From contig CAVZPO010000027.1 in the NCBI GenBank assembly GCA_963777165.1, positions 186,001 to 250,000 of the forward strand: 64,000 nucleotides of DNA. The letters are read 5' to 3'. The position numbers were made by a program, and so were the translations under genes. Shown here one piece after another: positions 7,759 through 16,597 of the stretch (position 1 is the stretch's first letter; each line of letters starts with the position of its first letter). Origin of the DNA: DYJB01 sp963777165. GTDB lineage: Bacteria; Chloroflexota; Anaerolineae; Anaerolineales; E44-bin32. The notes beneath the pieces are model-generated. The model ran no database searches. It was not told the DNA's origin and saw only the letters and a list, made by a program, of their open reading frames with translations.

Positions 7759-8922
7759 CTACTCGCCGTACACGACCTTGCGCCAGTTTTCAGTGATGGT
7801 CGTCTTGACCGCGCTGATCTGGTCGAGGGTCAGGAAGACGGCATTGGCGACGTCCTCGGCCGGCGGCAGCTTGGCGGCCAAGTCGGCGGGGACGAGCCCG
7901 CGGGCAGCGATGTCGTTGTAGCGGATCGGGTAGGCATAGCCCTTGAGGTACAGGAGCTGGCCCTCATCGCCCATCACATGCTCCCACCACAGGCGAGCGG
8001 CATACGGATGCGGCGCGTAGGCGCTGATGCCTCCAGCGTACGGGCCGGCGAGCACACCGGTCTTCGGGACCACGATATCGAGGTCCGGATTGCCCGCCAG
8101 GGCGTCGCGATTGGCCAGCGACAGATACTGCCACTCGACCGTCAGGGGGGTTTCGCCCGCTGCGATCTTGCCCTGGTCGGCGATCACCGGCAGGAAGTTG
8201 CCGGCTTCGTTCATTTCCTTCCAGAACTGCAGGCCGGCCTCGGCCGCCGCGTTGGCCAATTCGACCGTGCCGTCGACTCCGCCGACGCGCGAGATGCCGG
8301 CGGCCATGACGGTCATCACGGCCTCGTTCGACTTGAGCACGTCACCGGCCATGGCGACCTTGCCCTTGTACTCCGGCTTGAGCAGGTCTGCCCAGTCCGC
8401 CGGCGTGGGGACGGCGTCCTTGATGACCTCGAAGGTCAGGATGCCATAGTACTCAGCCCACCAGTAGCCATCGGCGTCCTTGAGCGGAATTGTGTCCCAG
8501 GTCGAGACCTTGTACTTGGCAAACAGACCCTCGTCCTTGGCCGTCGGGCCGTAGGCCAGGCCCACGTCCACCACGTCCGGCGCCTGCGGGCCCTTGCTGT
8601 CCTTGTTGGCGCGGATCGCCTCGATCTCGTCTGCCGAGCCGGCGTCCGGGTTGAGCTCGTTGATCGTCAGGCCGTACTTGGTCTTGAAGGTCGACAGGAT
8701 CTCGCCGTAGTTTGCCCAGTCGTGCGGCAGGGCGATGGTCGTCAGCTGGCCTTCGGTCTTGGCCGCTGCGACCAGGGCGTCCATCGGGATGGCTTCACCC
8801 GTGGTCAGATCGGGCATGGCGGCCGGAGCCTCGGTGGCGGCTCCACCACACGAAGCCAGAACGGCGCTGGCGCCGGCGGCGGCGCTGACCTTGAGGAAAT
8901 CTCGGCGGTTCAGCTTGGACAT
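7759..8922 (-). CDS. Tat-exported lipoprotein, extracellular solute-binding protein
   Basis: A 387-residue binding protein. Its N-terminus has a twin-arginine motif (NRRDFLKV), a hydrophobic stretch and a lipobox LASC with C25 as the likely lipidated cysteine, so it should be exported folded and anchored outside the membrane. The mature part resembles type 2 periplasmic binding proteins of the spermidine/putrescine, iron or thiamine class. The ATG at 8922 has an excellent GGAGGAGA ribosome site; an upstream in-frame start would add residues before the signal peptide and is rejected. It is the first gene of the importer operon. A promoter at 9110-9137 implies a 5' leader of about 180 nt. Confidence 0.92.
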   Translation of the reverse strand: MSKLNRRDFLKVSAAAGASAVLASCGGAATEAPAAMPDLTTGEAIPMDALVAAAKTEGQLTTIALPHDWANYGEILSTFKTKYGLTINELNPDAGSADEIEAIRANKDSKGPQAPDVVDVGLAYGPTAKDEGLFAKYKVSTWDTIPLKDADGYWWAEYYGILTFEVIKDAVPTPADWADLLKPEYKGKVAMAGDVLKSNEAVMTVMAAGISRVGGVDGTVELANAAAEAGLQFWKEMNEAGNFLPVIADQGKIAAGETPLTVEWQYLSLANRDALAGNPDLDIVVPKTGVLAGPYAGGISAYAPHPYAARLWWEHVMGDEGQLLYLKGYAYPIRYNDIAARGLVPADLAAKLPPAEDVANAVFLTLDQISAVKTTITENWRKVVYGE

Positions 8923-9109
8923 GTTCTTTCTCCTCCCAGTGGGACTTGCATTGGCTTGGAACTGGATTGGGGACCCTGAAGGGGTAGGTGCCACAAGCGT
9001 TCAGGGCCGGAAATGGGGCACTGCATGGCTCGGCTCAGGTGTCGGAGACCTCCTCTCGCCACATCGATGGGCCTGTGGCCTCGACACGGCGCACCCGGTA
9101 GTCCCTTTG

Positions 9110-9137
9110 GTTGTAGCACGTCCCGCGCAGGAGTCAA
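9110..9137 (-). promoter_or_regulatory. Promoter of the ABC importer operon
   Basis: On the minus strand TTGACT and TACAAC are separated by 16 bp. Transcription should start near 9103, leaving about 180 nt of leader before the binding-protein ATG at 8922. That leader contains complementary segments (9039-9044 with 9082-9087) that could close a branched structure. The remaining part of 8923-9236 holds the terminator of the next gene and no ORF. Confidence 0.5.
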
Positions 9138-9186
9138 TGCCCGTCGAACGCATACGGCGTCGTTGACATGCGGCGCTTGACGGAAG

Positions 9187-9216
9187 TTCCCTGGGCGGCT
9201 TGCGCCGCCCAGGGAA
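9187..9216 (-). terminator. Hairpin after the APC permease gene
   Basis: A perfect 13-bp stem (TTCCCTGGGCGGC paired to its complement) with a TTGC loop lies 20 bp beyond the permease stop codon. There is no long U-run, so efficiency is uncertain. It separates the permease transcript from the importer promoter. Confidence 0.6.
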
Positions 9217-9236
9217 ACACGGCCACGTACCGGGGT

Positions 9237-11096
9237 CTACTCGACCGGGATTTCCTTGTAGACCTTGTCGACGTCGATGCCCTGGCGCTTGCGGTAGGAA
9301 CTGAACCCGAAGAAGATCGCCGCCGCCAGTGCGTACATGATGATCATGAACAGCATCGAGGTGCTGTTCTGCCATCCGATCCCGTACAGGTAGCCGGGGT
9401 CAAAGAACCACTCGATCAACAGCCAGTCCAGGAAGCCGAAGAACACCAGCCCGGATAGCGTGACGAGCGGCATCTGCCCGCCGGCCGTCATCTTGCGGAC
9501 GACGAAGTACGCCACCCACGCCAGCAGGACGACGTTCAGGACCCCCAGCACGATGACCACCAGCATCATCAGGTGCGTCAGCAGCGTCTGATCCGCCCAC
9601 TGCGCGAACACGGCCAGCGTGTGGTTGTAGCTCAAGAAGACCAGGTAGGCGGCTGCGGCGAGATACAGCACCGTCACTACCCAACCCAGCCAGGGTGCCG
9701 TCTTGTACTTGGAGATCGGCGAGCCATCGTAGATAGCCTTCTGCTTCCACGGGAAGATGATCCCGGCCACCGCCGTCCCGAAGAAGGTAATGGCGATGAC
9801 CAGCGTGGCATCGAGCACGATCGACTGCATCTTCACGATGTTGAAGGCGTACATGATCGAGATGATCACCGACGGGATCACCATCAGCAGCAGGGCGTTG
9901 ATCGGCGTCTTGGTGCGCGTCTCGATCTTCGACACCCACTCCGGCAGCATCCGGTCGAGGGCGGCGGCGAAGATCACACGCGTCGAAGACAGGAAGACCG
10001 TCCCCGACCAGCCGATCCACCAGAAGGCCACGGCGAAGATGACCAGGAACTGCAGTGCCCGGCTGCCGGTCAGGAAGGTGGCGAACTGGATTGGATACGG
10101 CCAGACCGGGATGGCGACGTCGGTGCCATAGAAGATGTTGCTCCAGAAGGCGCCGTTGGCGTTCATGTAGAACTCCCAGCCCATGGTCTTGTTGATGAGC
10201 AGGAAGAACACGATTGCCAGGCCGGCGGTGACGATGATGGCGGACGCCATGCCCCAGAAGTTGCGCTTGTAGTCCGAGGCGCCGCGCACCTCGCCGTAGA
10301 GCGTTGAGCCCCAGTTCGGCCACAGGCTGTAGAAGACCAGCATCGGGATCAGGGCGAAGCTGGCGCCGAACAACCCGACCACCGCGCCGAACTCGCCGAA
10401 GGTCGTGCCGGCCGCCGTCCCCAGGTCGATGGTGGCCTGGTAGTAGTCCGTCCCGGCGGGCACGCCATATAGCGTCGGGAGGTTGGCATTCAGCCCGGCG
10501 ACGAACGACTCGCGCGAGCCGAAGAGCAGCAGGCCGAAGACGACCAGCAGGCCGGCCATCCCGACGTAGAAGCTGAACTTCTGGATCCGGGCGTACCACT
10601 TCATGCCGATGCCGATGTAGACGAAAACGATCAGGCACACCAGCAACATGCTGGTCAGCGGTCCCCACGGGTAGGTGGTGAACCACAATGCCGCCTGCTG
10701 CAACCCGAGCGTGGCGGCCAGCGGCGTGAGCACCTCGTAGGCCAGCATCTGGCCGTAGAGCGGCACCCACAGCCACAGGATGAACCACCAGCCCGTGACC
10801 GTCAGCAGGAAACCGATGCCGCGGCCGAGGATGCGGCTCTGCCAGACGTAGTCGCCGCCGGCGCGAGGCATGGCCGAGATCATGCTGGCGTACAGGATGA
10901 CCTCGAAGATGGTGAAGACGGCGCCGATGATCACGGCCGTGATCATGTTGCCGCCGAAGTACCAGCAGTAGGAGAAGATGAACAGACCGAGGGTGATCAG
11001 GTTGATCGAGAAAGTCGCATAGATGAAGGCATCGAGGACGGACCACGAACGTACCAGGCCGCTTGCTCGACGTACGAAGAGTGTTGCTTCAGACAT
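9237..11096 (-). CDS. APC-superfamily amino-acid/polyamine permease
   Basis: A large 619-residue transporter with about 12-14 hydrophobic segments. The N-terminal region carries the small-residue pattern of APC carriers (SAMPRAGGDYVW, about residues 74-85) and helix 1 begins near residue 23. A ribosome site AGGAGGAATT precedes ATG 11096. It is longer than typical 450-500-residue APC members because of extra C-terminal membrane segments. It follows the phosphoesterase gene on the same strand after 173 bp, in which I see no ORF or clear terminator, so the two may be cotranscribed. The substrate is unknown; the polyamine/amine theme of the neighbours suggests an amino acid or amine. Confidence 0.88.
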   Translation of the reverse strand: MSEATLFVRRASGLVRSWSVLDAFIYATFSINLITLGLFIFSYCWYFGGNMITAVIIGAVFTIFEVILYASMISAMPRAGGDYVWQSRILGRGIGFLLTVTGWWFILWLWVPLYGQMLAYEVLTPLAATLGLQQAALWFTTYPWGPLTSMLLVCLIVFVYIGIGMKWYARIQKFSFYVGMAGLLVVFGLLLFGSRESFVAGLNANLPTLYGVPAGTDYYQATIDLGTAAGTTFGEFGAVVGLFGASFALIPMLVFYSLWPNWGSTLYGEVRGASDYKRNFWGMASAIIVTAGLAIVFFLLINKTMGWEFYMNANGAFWSNIFYGTDVAIPVWPYPIQFATFLTGSRALQFLVIFAVAFWWIGWSGTVFLSSTRVIFAAALDRMLPEWVSKIETRTKTPINALLLMVIPSVIISIMYAFNIVKMQSIVLDATLVIAITFFGTAVAGIIFPWKQKAIYDGSPISKYKTAPWLGWVVTVLYLAAAAYLVFLSYNHTLAVFAQWADQTLLTHLMMLVVIVLGVLNVVLLAWVAYFVVRKMTAGGQMPLVTLSGLVFFGFLDWLLIEWFFDPGYLYGIGWQNSTSMLFMIIMYALAAAIFFGFSSYRKRQGIDVDKVYKEIPVE

Positions 11097-11269
11097 CGAG
11101 AATTCCTCCTCCGTGGATATACGCGTCAGCCCGGATACTCCTGGGGACGACGCTTTCCGCCGGAACCACGAGCGTCATGGTTCATGCTTCACGCTCACAA
11201 GCAGTGTCGACCTTCCGGATTCCCCTCCTTTCCGTCACCCCGGGGAGACGTGCGGGCCGAGTGCGGGTC

Positions 11270-12211
11270 TCACCCGGTGGTCAGAACGTAGTTGCCGACC
11301 TTCTTGAGCTCCAGGTCGACCAGTGCCCCGTGCAGGATCCCCTGCTCGTACATGCTGCCCGGGTTGATGCACAGCGTACGCCCATACTTGCGCGTGCCCT
11401 TGCCCTCGTGGATGTGCCCATGCAGCCCGAGCAGGGGCTTGTACTTCTCGATGACCTCCGCCACGGCCTTGCTGCCCACCGGGATCAGCGAGCGCCCGGC
11501 GTAGGCAGGCCGCATGTCCTTGGTCAGCTCCGGCGCTTCGTCCAGCCCGCTGCCGTACGGCGGCGCGTGCAGGTTGAACACGGCGTTGGGCATGTCCGTG
11601 ATCTGGGGCAGCATCGGCTCAATTCGCCGGCGCAGCGCCTCGTCCGGCTCCTCGCGATGGGTCTTCCAGGGTGTCGGGTTGGACCAGCCGGTGCTGAGCA
11701 TCTCGTGGTGATCGTCGAGCCGGATCACCTGACCCTCGACGGTGTGGACGTACTTGGAGGCGGCGATCGCCTTGTCGATCTCGAACATATCGTCATTGCC
11801 CGGGCAGACGTAGCACGTCATGCCGGACCCCTCGAGCCGGGCGTCGGCATACTGCATCCAGCGGTCGATAGTGCTCAGTACCTTGTCGAGGAAGATGACA
11901 TCCGAGCGCCCCGGTGTGGCCGAGATCTCGGCCACTTCGTCCGGGTCGGTCACGAACGGGTAGTAACCCCGGTCCTGGATGGTGGCGGACATCTTGTCGA
12001 CTTCGGCCTGCCCGTCCAGGATGCTTTCCTGGTCCAGCAGGGTCACCTTGTACTTGCCGCTGCCCTGGGCGATGATCGGGATGATGGCCTTCCCCGTCAT
12101 GTCGCCACCCAGGATCAGGATCGTGGCCTCGTAGAACTTGCCGGCATTGATGAACTTCTTCCAGCAGATCTCCGAGCCGTGCACATCGGTGGCGAAGAAC
12201 AGGCGCGTCAC
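11270..12211 (-). CDS. Calcineurin-like metallophosphoesterase
   Basis: The 313-residue product shows the full metallophosphatase motif series: DVHG near the N-terminus, GGDMTG, PGNDD, NLHAPPY and GLHGHIHEGKG, which bind a dinuclear metal centre and hydrolyse phosphoesters. No signal peptide is visible, so it acts in the cytoplasm. The start is GTG at 12211 with AGGAGG four bases upstream; no ATG is available near it. The gene is preceded by an unusually long leader with a terminator-like hairpin and lies upstream of an APC permease on the same strand. The physiological substrate is unknown. Confidence 0.88.
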   Translation of the reverse strand: MTRLFFATDVHGSEICWKKFINAGKFYEATILILGGDMTGKAIIPIIAQGSGKYKVTLLDQESILDGQAEVDKMSATIQDRGYYPFVTDPDEVAEISATPGRSDVIFLDKVLSTIDRWMQYADARLEGSGMTCYVCPGNDDMFEIDKAIAASKYVHTVEGQVIRLDDHHEMLSTGWSNPTPWKTHREEPDEALRRRIEPMLPQITDMPNAVFNLHAPPYGSGLDEAPELTKDMRPAYAGRSLIPVGSKAVAEVIEKYKPLLGLHGHIHEGKGTRKYGRTLCINPGSMYEQGILHGALVDLELKKVGNYVLTTG

Positions 12212-12565
12212 GGACCCTCCTGGGGCGCGAGAGGTCTCTGCGTCGGGGGTGGGTAGCGCGCCCCGGCCGGGGAAAGCAAAACGCGCCCAACCAGGCGCGC
12301 GACACGAACGTTAGGAACTGGGTACCACAGCCAGTGAGCGAGGGAGTCGTTGCTAGTCATGATGAGGTCGAGCAGGATACCGCTGCCGTCCTCACGGGGC
12401 TGTCGTCCAGCCGCCGTCTGGGCTGTCATCGTGTCGGACGCACCACGACAGGCCACCAGGTGGGATGCGAAAACGCGGCCATCGAGCCCGCGTTCCCCGG
12501 TCGTACGCCCGGGTACGGGCGTCCTCTGCGGAACTGTAACCCCCGCCAGGGTCCTACTCACTCGC
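12212..12565 (-). promoter_or_regulatory. Long 5' leader of the phosphoesterase transcript, possible riboregulator
   Basis: From the predicted start point near 12565 about 350 nt precede the GTG at 12211. The leader is rich in short complementary GC blocks, ends with a terminator-like hairpin (12278-12299) and is then followed by AGGAGG. A 50-codon frame within it (ATG at about 12360, stop overlapping the GTG) reads a Trp/Tyr-containing stretch, but no ribosome site precedes it. I could not match a known riboswitch class. Attenuation is a hypothesis. Confidence 0.4.
12278..12299 (-). terminator. Terminator-like hairpin inside the phosphoesterase leader
   Basis: On the minus strand CGCGCC, a TGGTTG loop and GGCGCG are followed directly by TTTT. 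It lies 66 nt before the GTG start of the phosphoesterase and has no complete gene in front of it on that strand. It therefore looks like an attenuator rather than a gene-end terminator. Confidence 0.55.
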
Positions 12566-12599
12566 AAGGTGAGTATAGCAGTGTTCCCTCAAAGGTCAA
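12555..12599 (-). promoter_or_regulatory. Phosphoesterase promoter with palindromic operator
   Basis: TTGACC (12594-12599) and TATACT (12572-12577) are separated by 16 bp, a near-consensus sigma-70 promoter on the minus strand. A perfect inverted repeat TACTCAC-N7-GTGAGTA (12555-12575) overlaps the -10 element and the start point, where a bound repressor would block polymerase. Confidence 0.6.
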
Positions 12600-12691
12600 A
12601 CCGGTTCAGGATTGCACAAATGTCGTCACGAACCCCTTGCTCCAATGGCGGCTTTCGGTCAACTTCCATTCCCGCCGGGAGTCCGGCCCAC

Positions 12692-12701
12692 TTGCTATAA
12701 T
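12692..12701 (+). promoter_or_regulatory. Extended -10 of the endonuclease III gene (leaderless start)
   Basis: TTGCTATAAT contains a consensus TATAAT preceded by the TGN extended -10 element. Only six bases separate it from the GTG start, so the transcript should begin at or next to the start codon. No Shine-Dalgarno sequence is present. The identical 10-mer precedes gatC. Confidence 0.6.
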
Positions 12702-12707
12702 GCTACT

Positions 12708-13406
12708 GTGAAGTCGTTTCGCCCGCGCGCGCTGGCCGTGCACCGCCGGCTGTTGGGAGCCTACGGCGAACCGCGCTGGAGGCACCCTCTCCCCCCGGTC
12801 GACGAGTTGATCTCCACCATCCTGTCGCAGAACACGAACGACTTGAACCGCGACCGGGCGTTCCATGCGCTCCGGGCAGCCTTCCCCACCTGGGAGGCCG
12901 TGCGCGACGCCCCGACCCGTGCGGTCGTCCAGGCGATTCGTTCTGCCGGCCTGGCCAATCTGAAGGGGCCGCGCATCCGGGCCGTGCTTCAGGCCATCAC
13001 CAAGGAGAAGGGAAGCCTCGACCTGCGCTTTCTGCGCCGCATGCCTCCGGAAGAAGCCATGGCGTGGCTGATGCGTTTCAAAGGTGTCGGGCGCAAGACG
13101 GCCTCGATCGTCCTCCTCTTCTCCCTGGGAATGCCGGCCTTCCCGGTCGACACGCACATCTACCGCCTGAGCGGTAGATTGGGTCTGCGTCCGGAGAAGG
13201 CCAGCCTCGACCAGACACACGCTCTGCTCGCTCGCGCCTTTCCACCCGAGACCTACTACGCCGCGCACCTCAATCTGATCCGACATGGACGTGAGGTTTG
13301 CCACGCCCGCAACCCCGCCTGCCCGGAGTGTGTCCTTCGGCGCCTGTGTCCCTACGGCCGCCTTCGGCTTGCGCTTCCGCCGACGCGCCAGGCTGCCCAT
13401 GGGTGA
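12708..13406 (+). CDS. nth: Endonuclease III-like DNA glycosylase/AP lyase
   Basis: A 232-residue HhH-GPD base-excision-repair enzyme. The helix-hairpin-helix FKGVGRKTAS carries the catalytic lysine, VDTHIYRLSGR carries the catalytic aspartate, and the C-terminus has four cysteines in the C-x6-C-x2-C-x5-C pattern of the 4Fe-4S cluster. It should remove oxidised pyrimidines and cleave the abasic site. The GTG at 12708 is chosen because a TATAAT box ends six bases before it; upstream in-frame codons would lie within the promoter. The end overlaps the following kinase gene by 8 bp, an unusual partner for a repair gene. Confidence 0.9.
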   Translation: MKSFRPRALAVHRRLLGAYGEPRWRHPLPPVDELISTILSQNTNDLNRDRAFHALRAAFPTWEAVRDAPTRAVVQAIRSAGLANLKGPRIRAVLQAITKEKGSLDLRFLRRMPPEEAMAWLMRFKGVGRKTASIVLLFSLGMPAFPVDTHIYRLSGRLGLRPEKASLDQTHALLARAFPPETYYAAHLNLIRHGREVCHARNPACPECVLRRLCPYGRLRLALPPTRQAAHG

Positions 13407-15108
13407 GCCTTCCTCCGCTCTGCGGGCTTCCGGCAACGGCGAACAGGAGCGATTGTCGGCCCTGTACCGCGTCTCCAGCGTCCTGGGTTCGTCGCTGCAG
13501 CTCGCCGAAGTCCTCAACCAGGTCATGGATGCGGTCATTCAGCTCACCGGCGCGGAGCGCGGCTTCCTGATTCTCGGCGACGGCGCCGGCGGCGAGCTCA
13601 GGCTGCAGGCCGCCCGCAACCTGGAGGGCAAATCGCTCGAGCAGGACGACATGCAGATCAGTCGCACGCTGGTCCAGCAGGTGCTTCGAACCGGCGAGGG
13701 CGTAGTCACCACCAACGCCCAGAGCGACTCCCGCTTCTCGAACCAGCAGTCGGTCATGCTCTACGCTCTGCGCTCGATCCTGTGCGTGCCTCTTCGCGCC
13801 CGGGGCCAGGTGACCGGCGCGATCTACGTCGACAACAAGATCAAGGCTGGCGTGTTCAACGATCAAGATCTCGAGATGATGGCGGCCTTCGCCGCGCAGG
13901 CGGCGGTGGCGATCGAGAACGCCCGCCTGTACACACAGACCGATGCCGCCCTGGCCGAACGCGTCGCCGAACTCGAAACGCTGCAGCGTATCGATCAGCA
14001 GCTGAACACCGGGCTCGACCTCGACCGCGTCCTTGACCTGACCCTTGACTGGGGGCTGCGAGGCACGCAGGCCGAGTCAGGTTGGATCGCCCTGCGCGCG
14101 GACGACCGGTCTCCGCTGGTCATCGTCGCCGGCGATGGCAAGGGTGCCAGCCTCAAGCCGGACTCGCCGGATATCGCCCCGGCCATACAGGACGGCGAGT
14201 TCGTGACGCGGCGTGCCAGCCCAGACGGTCGGCCGCACCGGTTGATTGCCCCTCTGCGGAGGGAGACGCAGACGATTGCCTTGATCGGCGTTCAGCGGCG
14301 ATCCCAGCCGTTCACGCCCGAGGCCGAGGCCTTCCTGCTGCGCCTGGCGGAGCATTCCTCGCTGGCCATCGAGAACACACGCCTGTACCAGGCGGTCCAG
14401 TCGGCCAACCTGGCCAAGTCCCAGTACGTCTCGCTGGTGTCCCACGAGCTTAAGAGCCCCATGACCTCGATCCGCGGTTTCGCAGATCTGATTCGCCAGG
14501 GGATGACCGGCGCGGTCAGCGCCCAGGCACGCGAGTTCCTCGACACCATTGTCGACAACGTCGACCAGATGGCGGCGCTGGTGTCGGACCTGTCCGACAT
14601 CTCCCGCATCGAGACCGGCCGCCTGCGGCTGCAGCTGGCGGCCATCCCGCTAGCTCGCTATGTGCAGGAAACGGTCGCCGCCATGCGGCCTCAAATCGAC
14701 GCCCGCCGCCATTCCCTGACCCTGGACCTGCCTCCCGACTTGCCGGACGCGTATGCTGATCGCACGCGTCTGGTCCAGATTGTCACCAACCTGCTCAGCA
14801 ATGCCTGCAAATACACGCCGGAAGGCGGCCGGGTTTCGATCGCCGCACGCTCCGAGCGGGCGCGGATTCGCGTGGCGATCAATGACAGCGGGATCGGCAT
14901 GAGCCAGGAGGATCTGGGACGCCTGTTCACTCAGTTCTTCCGGTCGGAGAATCCGGCGGTGCGAGAACAGACTGGGTGGGGGCTCGGATTGAACGTGACG
15001 CGCAGGCTGGTCGAACTGCAAGGGGGAGAGATGGGCGTGTCGAGTGAGCTCGGCCGCGGCAGCACGTTCTGGTTCACGCTTCCGACAGCGCCGCAAGGGC
15101 AGGCCTAG
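13399..15108 (+). CDS. Two-GAF sensor histidine kinase (orphan)
   Basis: A 569-residue cytoplasmic sensor kinase: GAF domain 1 (about residues 20-180), GAF domain 2 (about 190-330), HisKA with the phospho-accepting H349 in VSHELKSP, then a HATPase domain with the N box NLLSNACKYTP, G1 box DSGIGMS and G2 box GWGLGLN. There are no membrane segments, so it senses an intracellular ligand or partner. The ATG at 13399 overlaps the end of the nth gene by 8 bp. No response regulator is adjacent; the only one in the window is at 46832. Confidence 0.9.
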   Translation: MGEPSSALRASGNGEQERLSALYRVSSVLGSSLQLAEVLNQVMDAVIQLTGAERGFLILGDGAGGELRLQAARNLEGKSLEQDDMQISRTLVQQVLRTGEGVVTTNAQSDSRFSNQQSVMLYALRSILCVPLRARGQVTGAIYVDNKIKAGVFNDQDLEMMAAFAAQAAVAIENARLYTQTDAALAERVAELETLQRIDQQLNTGLDLDRVLDLTLDWGLRGTQAESGWIALRADDRSPLVIVAGDGKGASLKPDSPDIAPAIQDGEFVTRRASPDGRPHRLIAPLRRETQTIALIGVQRRSQPFTPEAEAFLLRLAEHSSLAIENTRLYQAVQSANLAKSQYVSLVSHELKSPMTSIRGFADLIRQGMTGAVSAQAREFLDTIVDNVDQMAALVSDLSDISRIETGRLRLQLAAIPLARYVQETVAAMRPQIDARRHSLTLDLPPDLPDAYADRTRLVQIVTNLLSNACKYTPEGGRVSIAARSERARIRVAINDSGIGMSQEDLGRLFTQFFRSENPAVREQTGWGLGLNVTRRLVELQGGEMGVSSELGRGSTFWFTLPTAPQGQA

Positions 15109-15109
15109 G

Positions 15110-15751
15110 ATGGACGCCGGAGACCGTTTCCCGCTGCTCCTCTATCAGCGCACCATAGCGCCTCACCGCCGCGCTTCCGCCGCCCTGGCCGTCTTGTTGC
15201 TTGGGTTGTGGTACCCGGTAAGCATGCGAATGATCGCCTGGCCGCAGCCGCCAGCCGACCACTGGCTGCTGGCGGGCGGGGTCGTCGCTCTGGCCTTCAC
15301 CCTGTTCACGACGTTCTCCCCGCGCTTCGCCTACGTTCAGCCCATGCGCGATCATCTGCGTCTGTCCACGCCGATCCTCCGTCTGGCGGTTTCTTACCGA
15401 CGGATCGAGTCGACCCGCCCGGTGGATGTCGCCCGGGCGTTCCCGCTCGCCGTCCTGCGAACCGGCGAGCGCCGCTTGCTGGCGCCCTTCGCCGGCCGAA
15501 CGGCGCTGGGTGTCGACCTGTACGCACTTCCGATCCGACCCTTTGTCGTCCGCCTGTTCTTCCACCGCCTGATGCTCAGCCCGGACAAGACCGGGTTCAT
15601 TTTCATCGTCTCCGACTGGATCGAACTCAGCCATCAGCTTTCCAGCCGGCTGGATGCCTGGCGCGGCAGCCAGCAATCGCGCCCGCGCCAGCCCGGCCTC
15701 GGCGCATCCGACATCCTGCGCGAAGACGCCAGCGACTCCCGAAGTTCCTGA
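15110..15751 (+). CDS. Small membrane protein with PH-like domain, unknown role
   Basis: A 213-residue protein with two hydrophobic segments (about residues 25-45 and 53-70) followed by a soluble region. Its pattern (YVQPMRDHLRLSTPILRLAVSYRRIES) resembles bacterial pleckstrin-homology-like membrane proteins. It starts one base after the preceding kinase stop codon, so the two are cotranscribed and may act together. The fold assignment is tentative. Confidence 0.7.
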   Translation: MDAGDRFPLLLYQRTIAPHRRASAALAVLLLGLWYPVSMRMIAWPQPPADHWLLAGGVVALAFTLFTTFSPRFAYVQPMRDHLRLSTPILRLAVSYRRIESTRPVDVARAFPLAVLRTGERRLLAPFAGRTALGVDLYALPIRPFVVRLFFHRLMLSPDKTGFIFIVSDWIELSHQLSSRLDAWRGSQQSRPRQPGLGASDILREDASDSRSS

Positions 15752-15777
15752 GACTTCGTCGGTCACTGGTCCTGCCC

Positions 15778-15783
15778 TATACT
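15778..15783 (+). promoter_or_regulatory. -10 element before the MBL-fold hydrolase gene
   Basis: TATACT lies 28 bp before the ATG at 15812, and GGAGG is present between them. Just upstream (15740-15758) is a short 6-bp hairpin, CGAAGT paired to ACTTCG, that could end the preceding unit. Confidence 0.4.
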
Positions 15784-15811
15784 GGACTCAGCCCTTCTCC
15801 CGGAGGCTCCC

Positions 15812-16495
15812 ATGGCGACGACGCTTACCTGGCTTGGGCATGCCGCGTTTGCCCTCGACGTAGCCGGTCATCACGTGCTGGTCGATCCCTTTCTGGCCGA
15901 CAATCCGCAGGCGACCGTGAAACCCGACGCCCTGCCGGCCGATTTCATCCTGGTGTCCCACGGGCACGGGGATCACGTCGGCGACGCACTGGCGATCGCC
16001 AGGCGCACGGGTGCAACACTGATCAGCAACGCCGAGATCGCCGGCTGGTTCTCCAAGCAAGGCGTCAAGACCCACGCCCAGCATCTGGGCGGAGGTCATC
16101 AACACCCCTTCGGTTATCTCAAGCTCACCCTCGCCCTGCACGGTTCGGGTCTGCCGGACGGCTCGTACGGCGGTAACCCGGCCGGCTTCCTGCTCACGCT
16201 GCCGGAGGGGAAGCGCATCTACCTGGCGGGTGACACGGGGCTGTTCGGCGACATGGCGTTGATCGGCGATGAAGGGGTCGAGGTCGCCGCACTGCCCATT
16301 GGGGACAACTTCACCATGGGGCCGGACGACGCGCTGCGCGCGGTCAAACTCCTGCGGCCGGTGCGCGTTATCCCGATCCACTACAACACATGGGGTCTGA
16401 TTGCGCAGGACCCGGAAGCCTGGGCGGCACGTATCCGAGCCGAGACCTCGACGACCCCGATTGTCCTCAAACCCGGGGAGACCGTGACGATCTGA
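15812..16495 (+). CDS. UPF0173-type metal-dependent hydrolase (metallo-beta-lactamase fold)
   Basis: The 227-residue length and the motifs SHGHGDHVGD, LAGDTGLFGDM and IPIHYNTWG match the UPF0173 family of metallo-beta-lactamase-fold hydrolases. The histidines and aspartates of these motifs would hold two metal ions. Members are widespread and poorly characterised. GGAGG precedes the ATG. It is a separate transcription unit from the kinase genes upstream. Confidence 0.92.
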   Translation: MATTLTWLGHAAFALDVAGHHVLVDPFLADNPQATVKPDALPADFILVSHGHGDHVGDALAIARRTGATLISNAEIAGWFSKQGVKTHAQHLGGGHQHPFGYLKLTLALHGSGLPDGSYGGNPAGFLLTLPEGKRIYLAGDTGLFGDMALIGDEGVEVAALPIGDNFTMGPDDALRAVKLLRPVRVIPIHYNTWGLIAQDPEAWAARIRAETSTTPIVLKPGETVTI

Positions 16496-16597
16496 TCCTG
16501 GCCGGAGCGACTCAGCCTGCAGGACGCCGCGGCGGCAGCGGGTCCCGGCCAGCGAGCTTCTACACACCGGCCGTACCGAGTGCCTCGAGAGGCATGC

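Noticed and set aside
9400..11046. Long minus-strand frame overlapping the APC permease
   Set aside because: It is the shifted frame of the permease: Arg/His-rich, without membrane segments or motifs.
12270..12340. T-box riboswitch before the phosphoesterase (UGUGGUACC on the minus strand)
   Set aside because: Only about half of the conserved 14-nt T-box sequence is present and I found no specifier stem; the downstream gene is not a tRNA- or amino-acid-synthesis gene.
12208..12360. Leader peptide (Trp-Leu-Trp-Tyr) for attenuation
   Set aside because: No ribosome site precedes its ATG and translation would run through the terminator hairpin to the phosphoesterase start.
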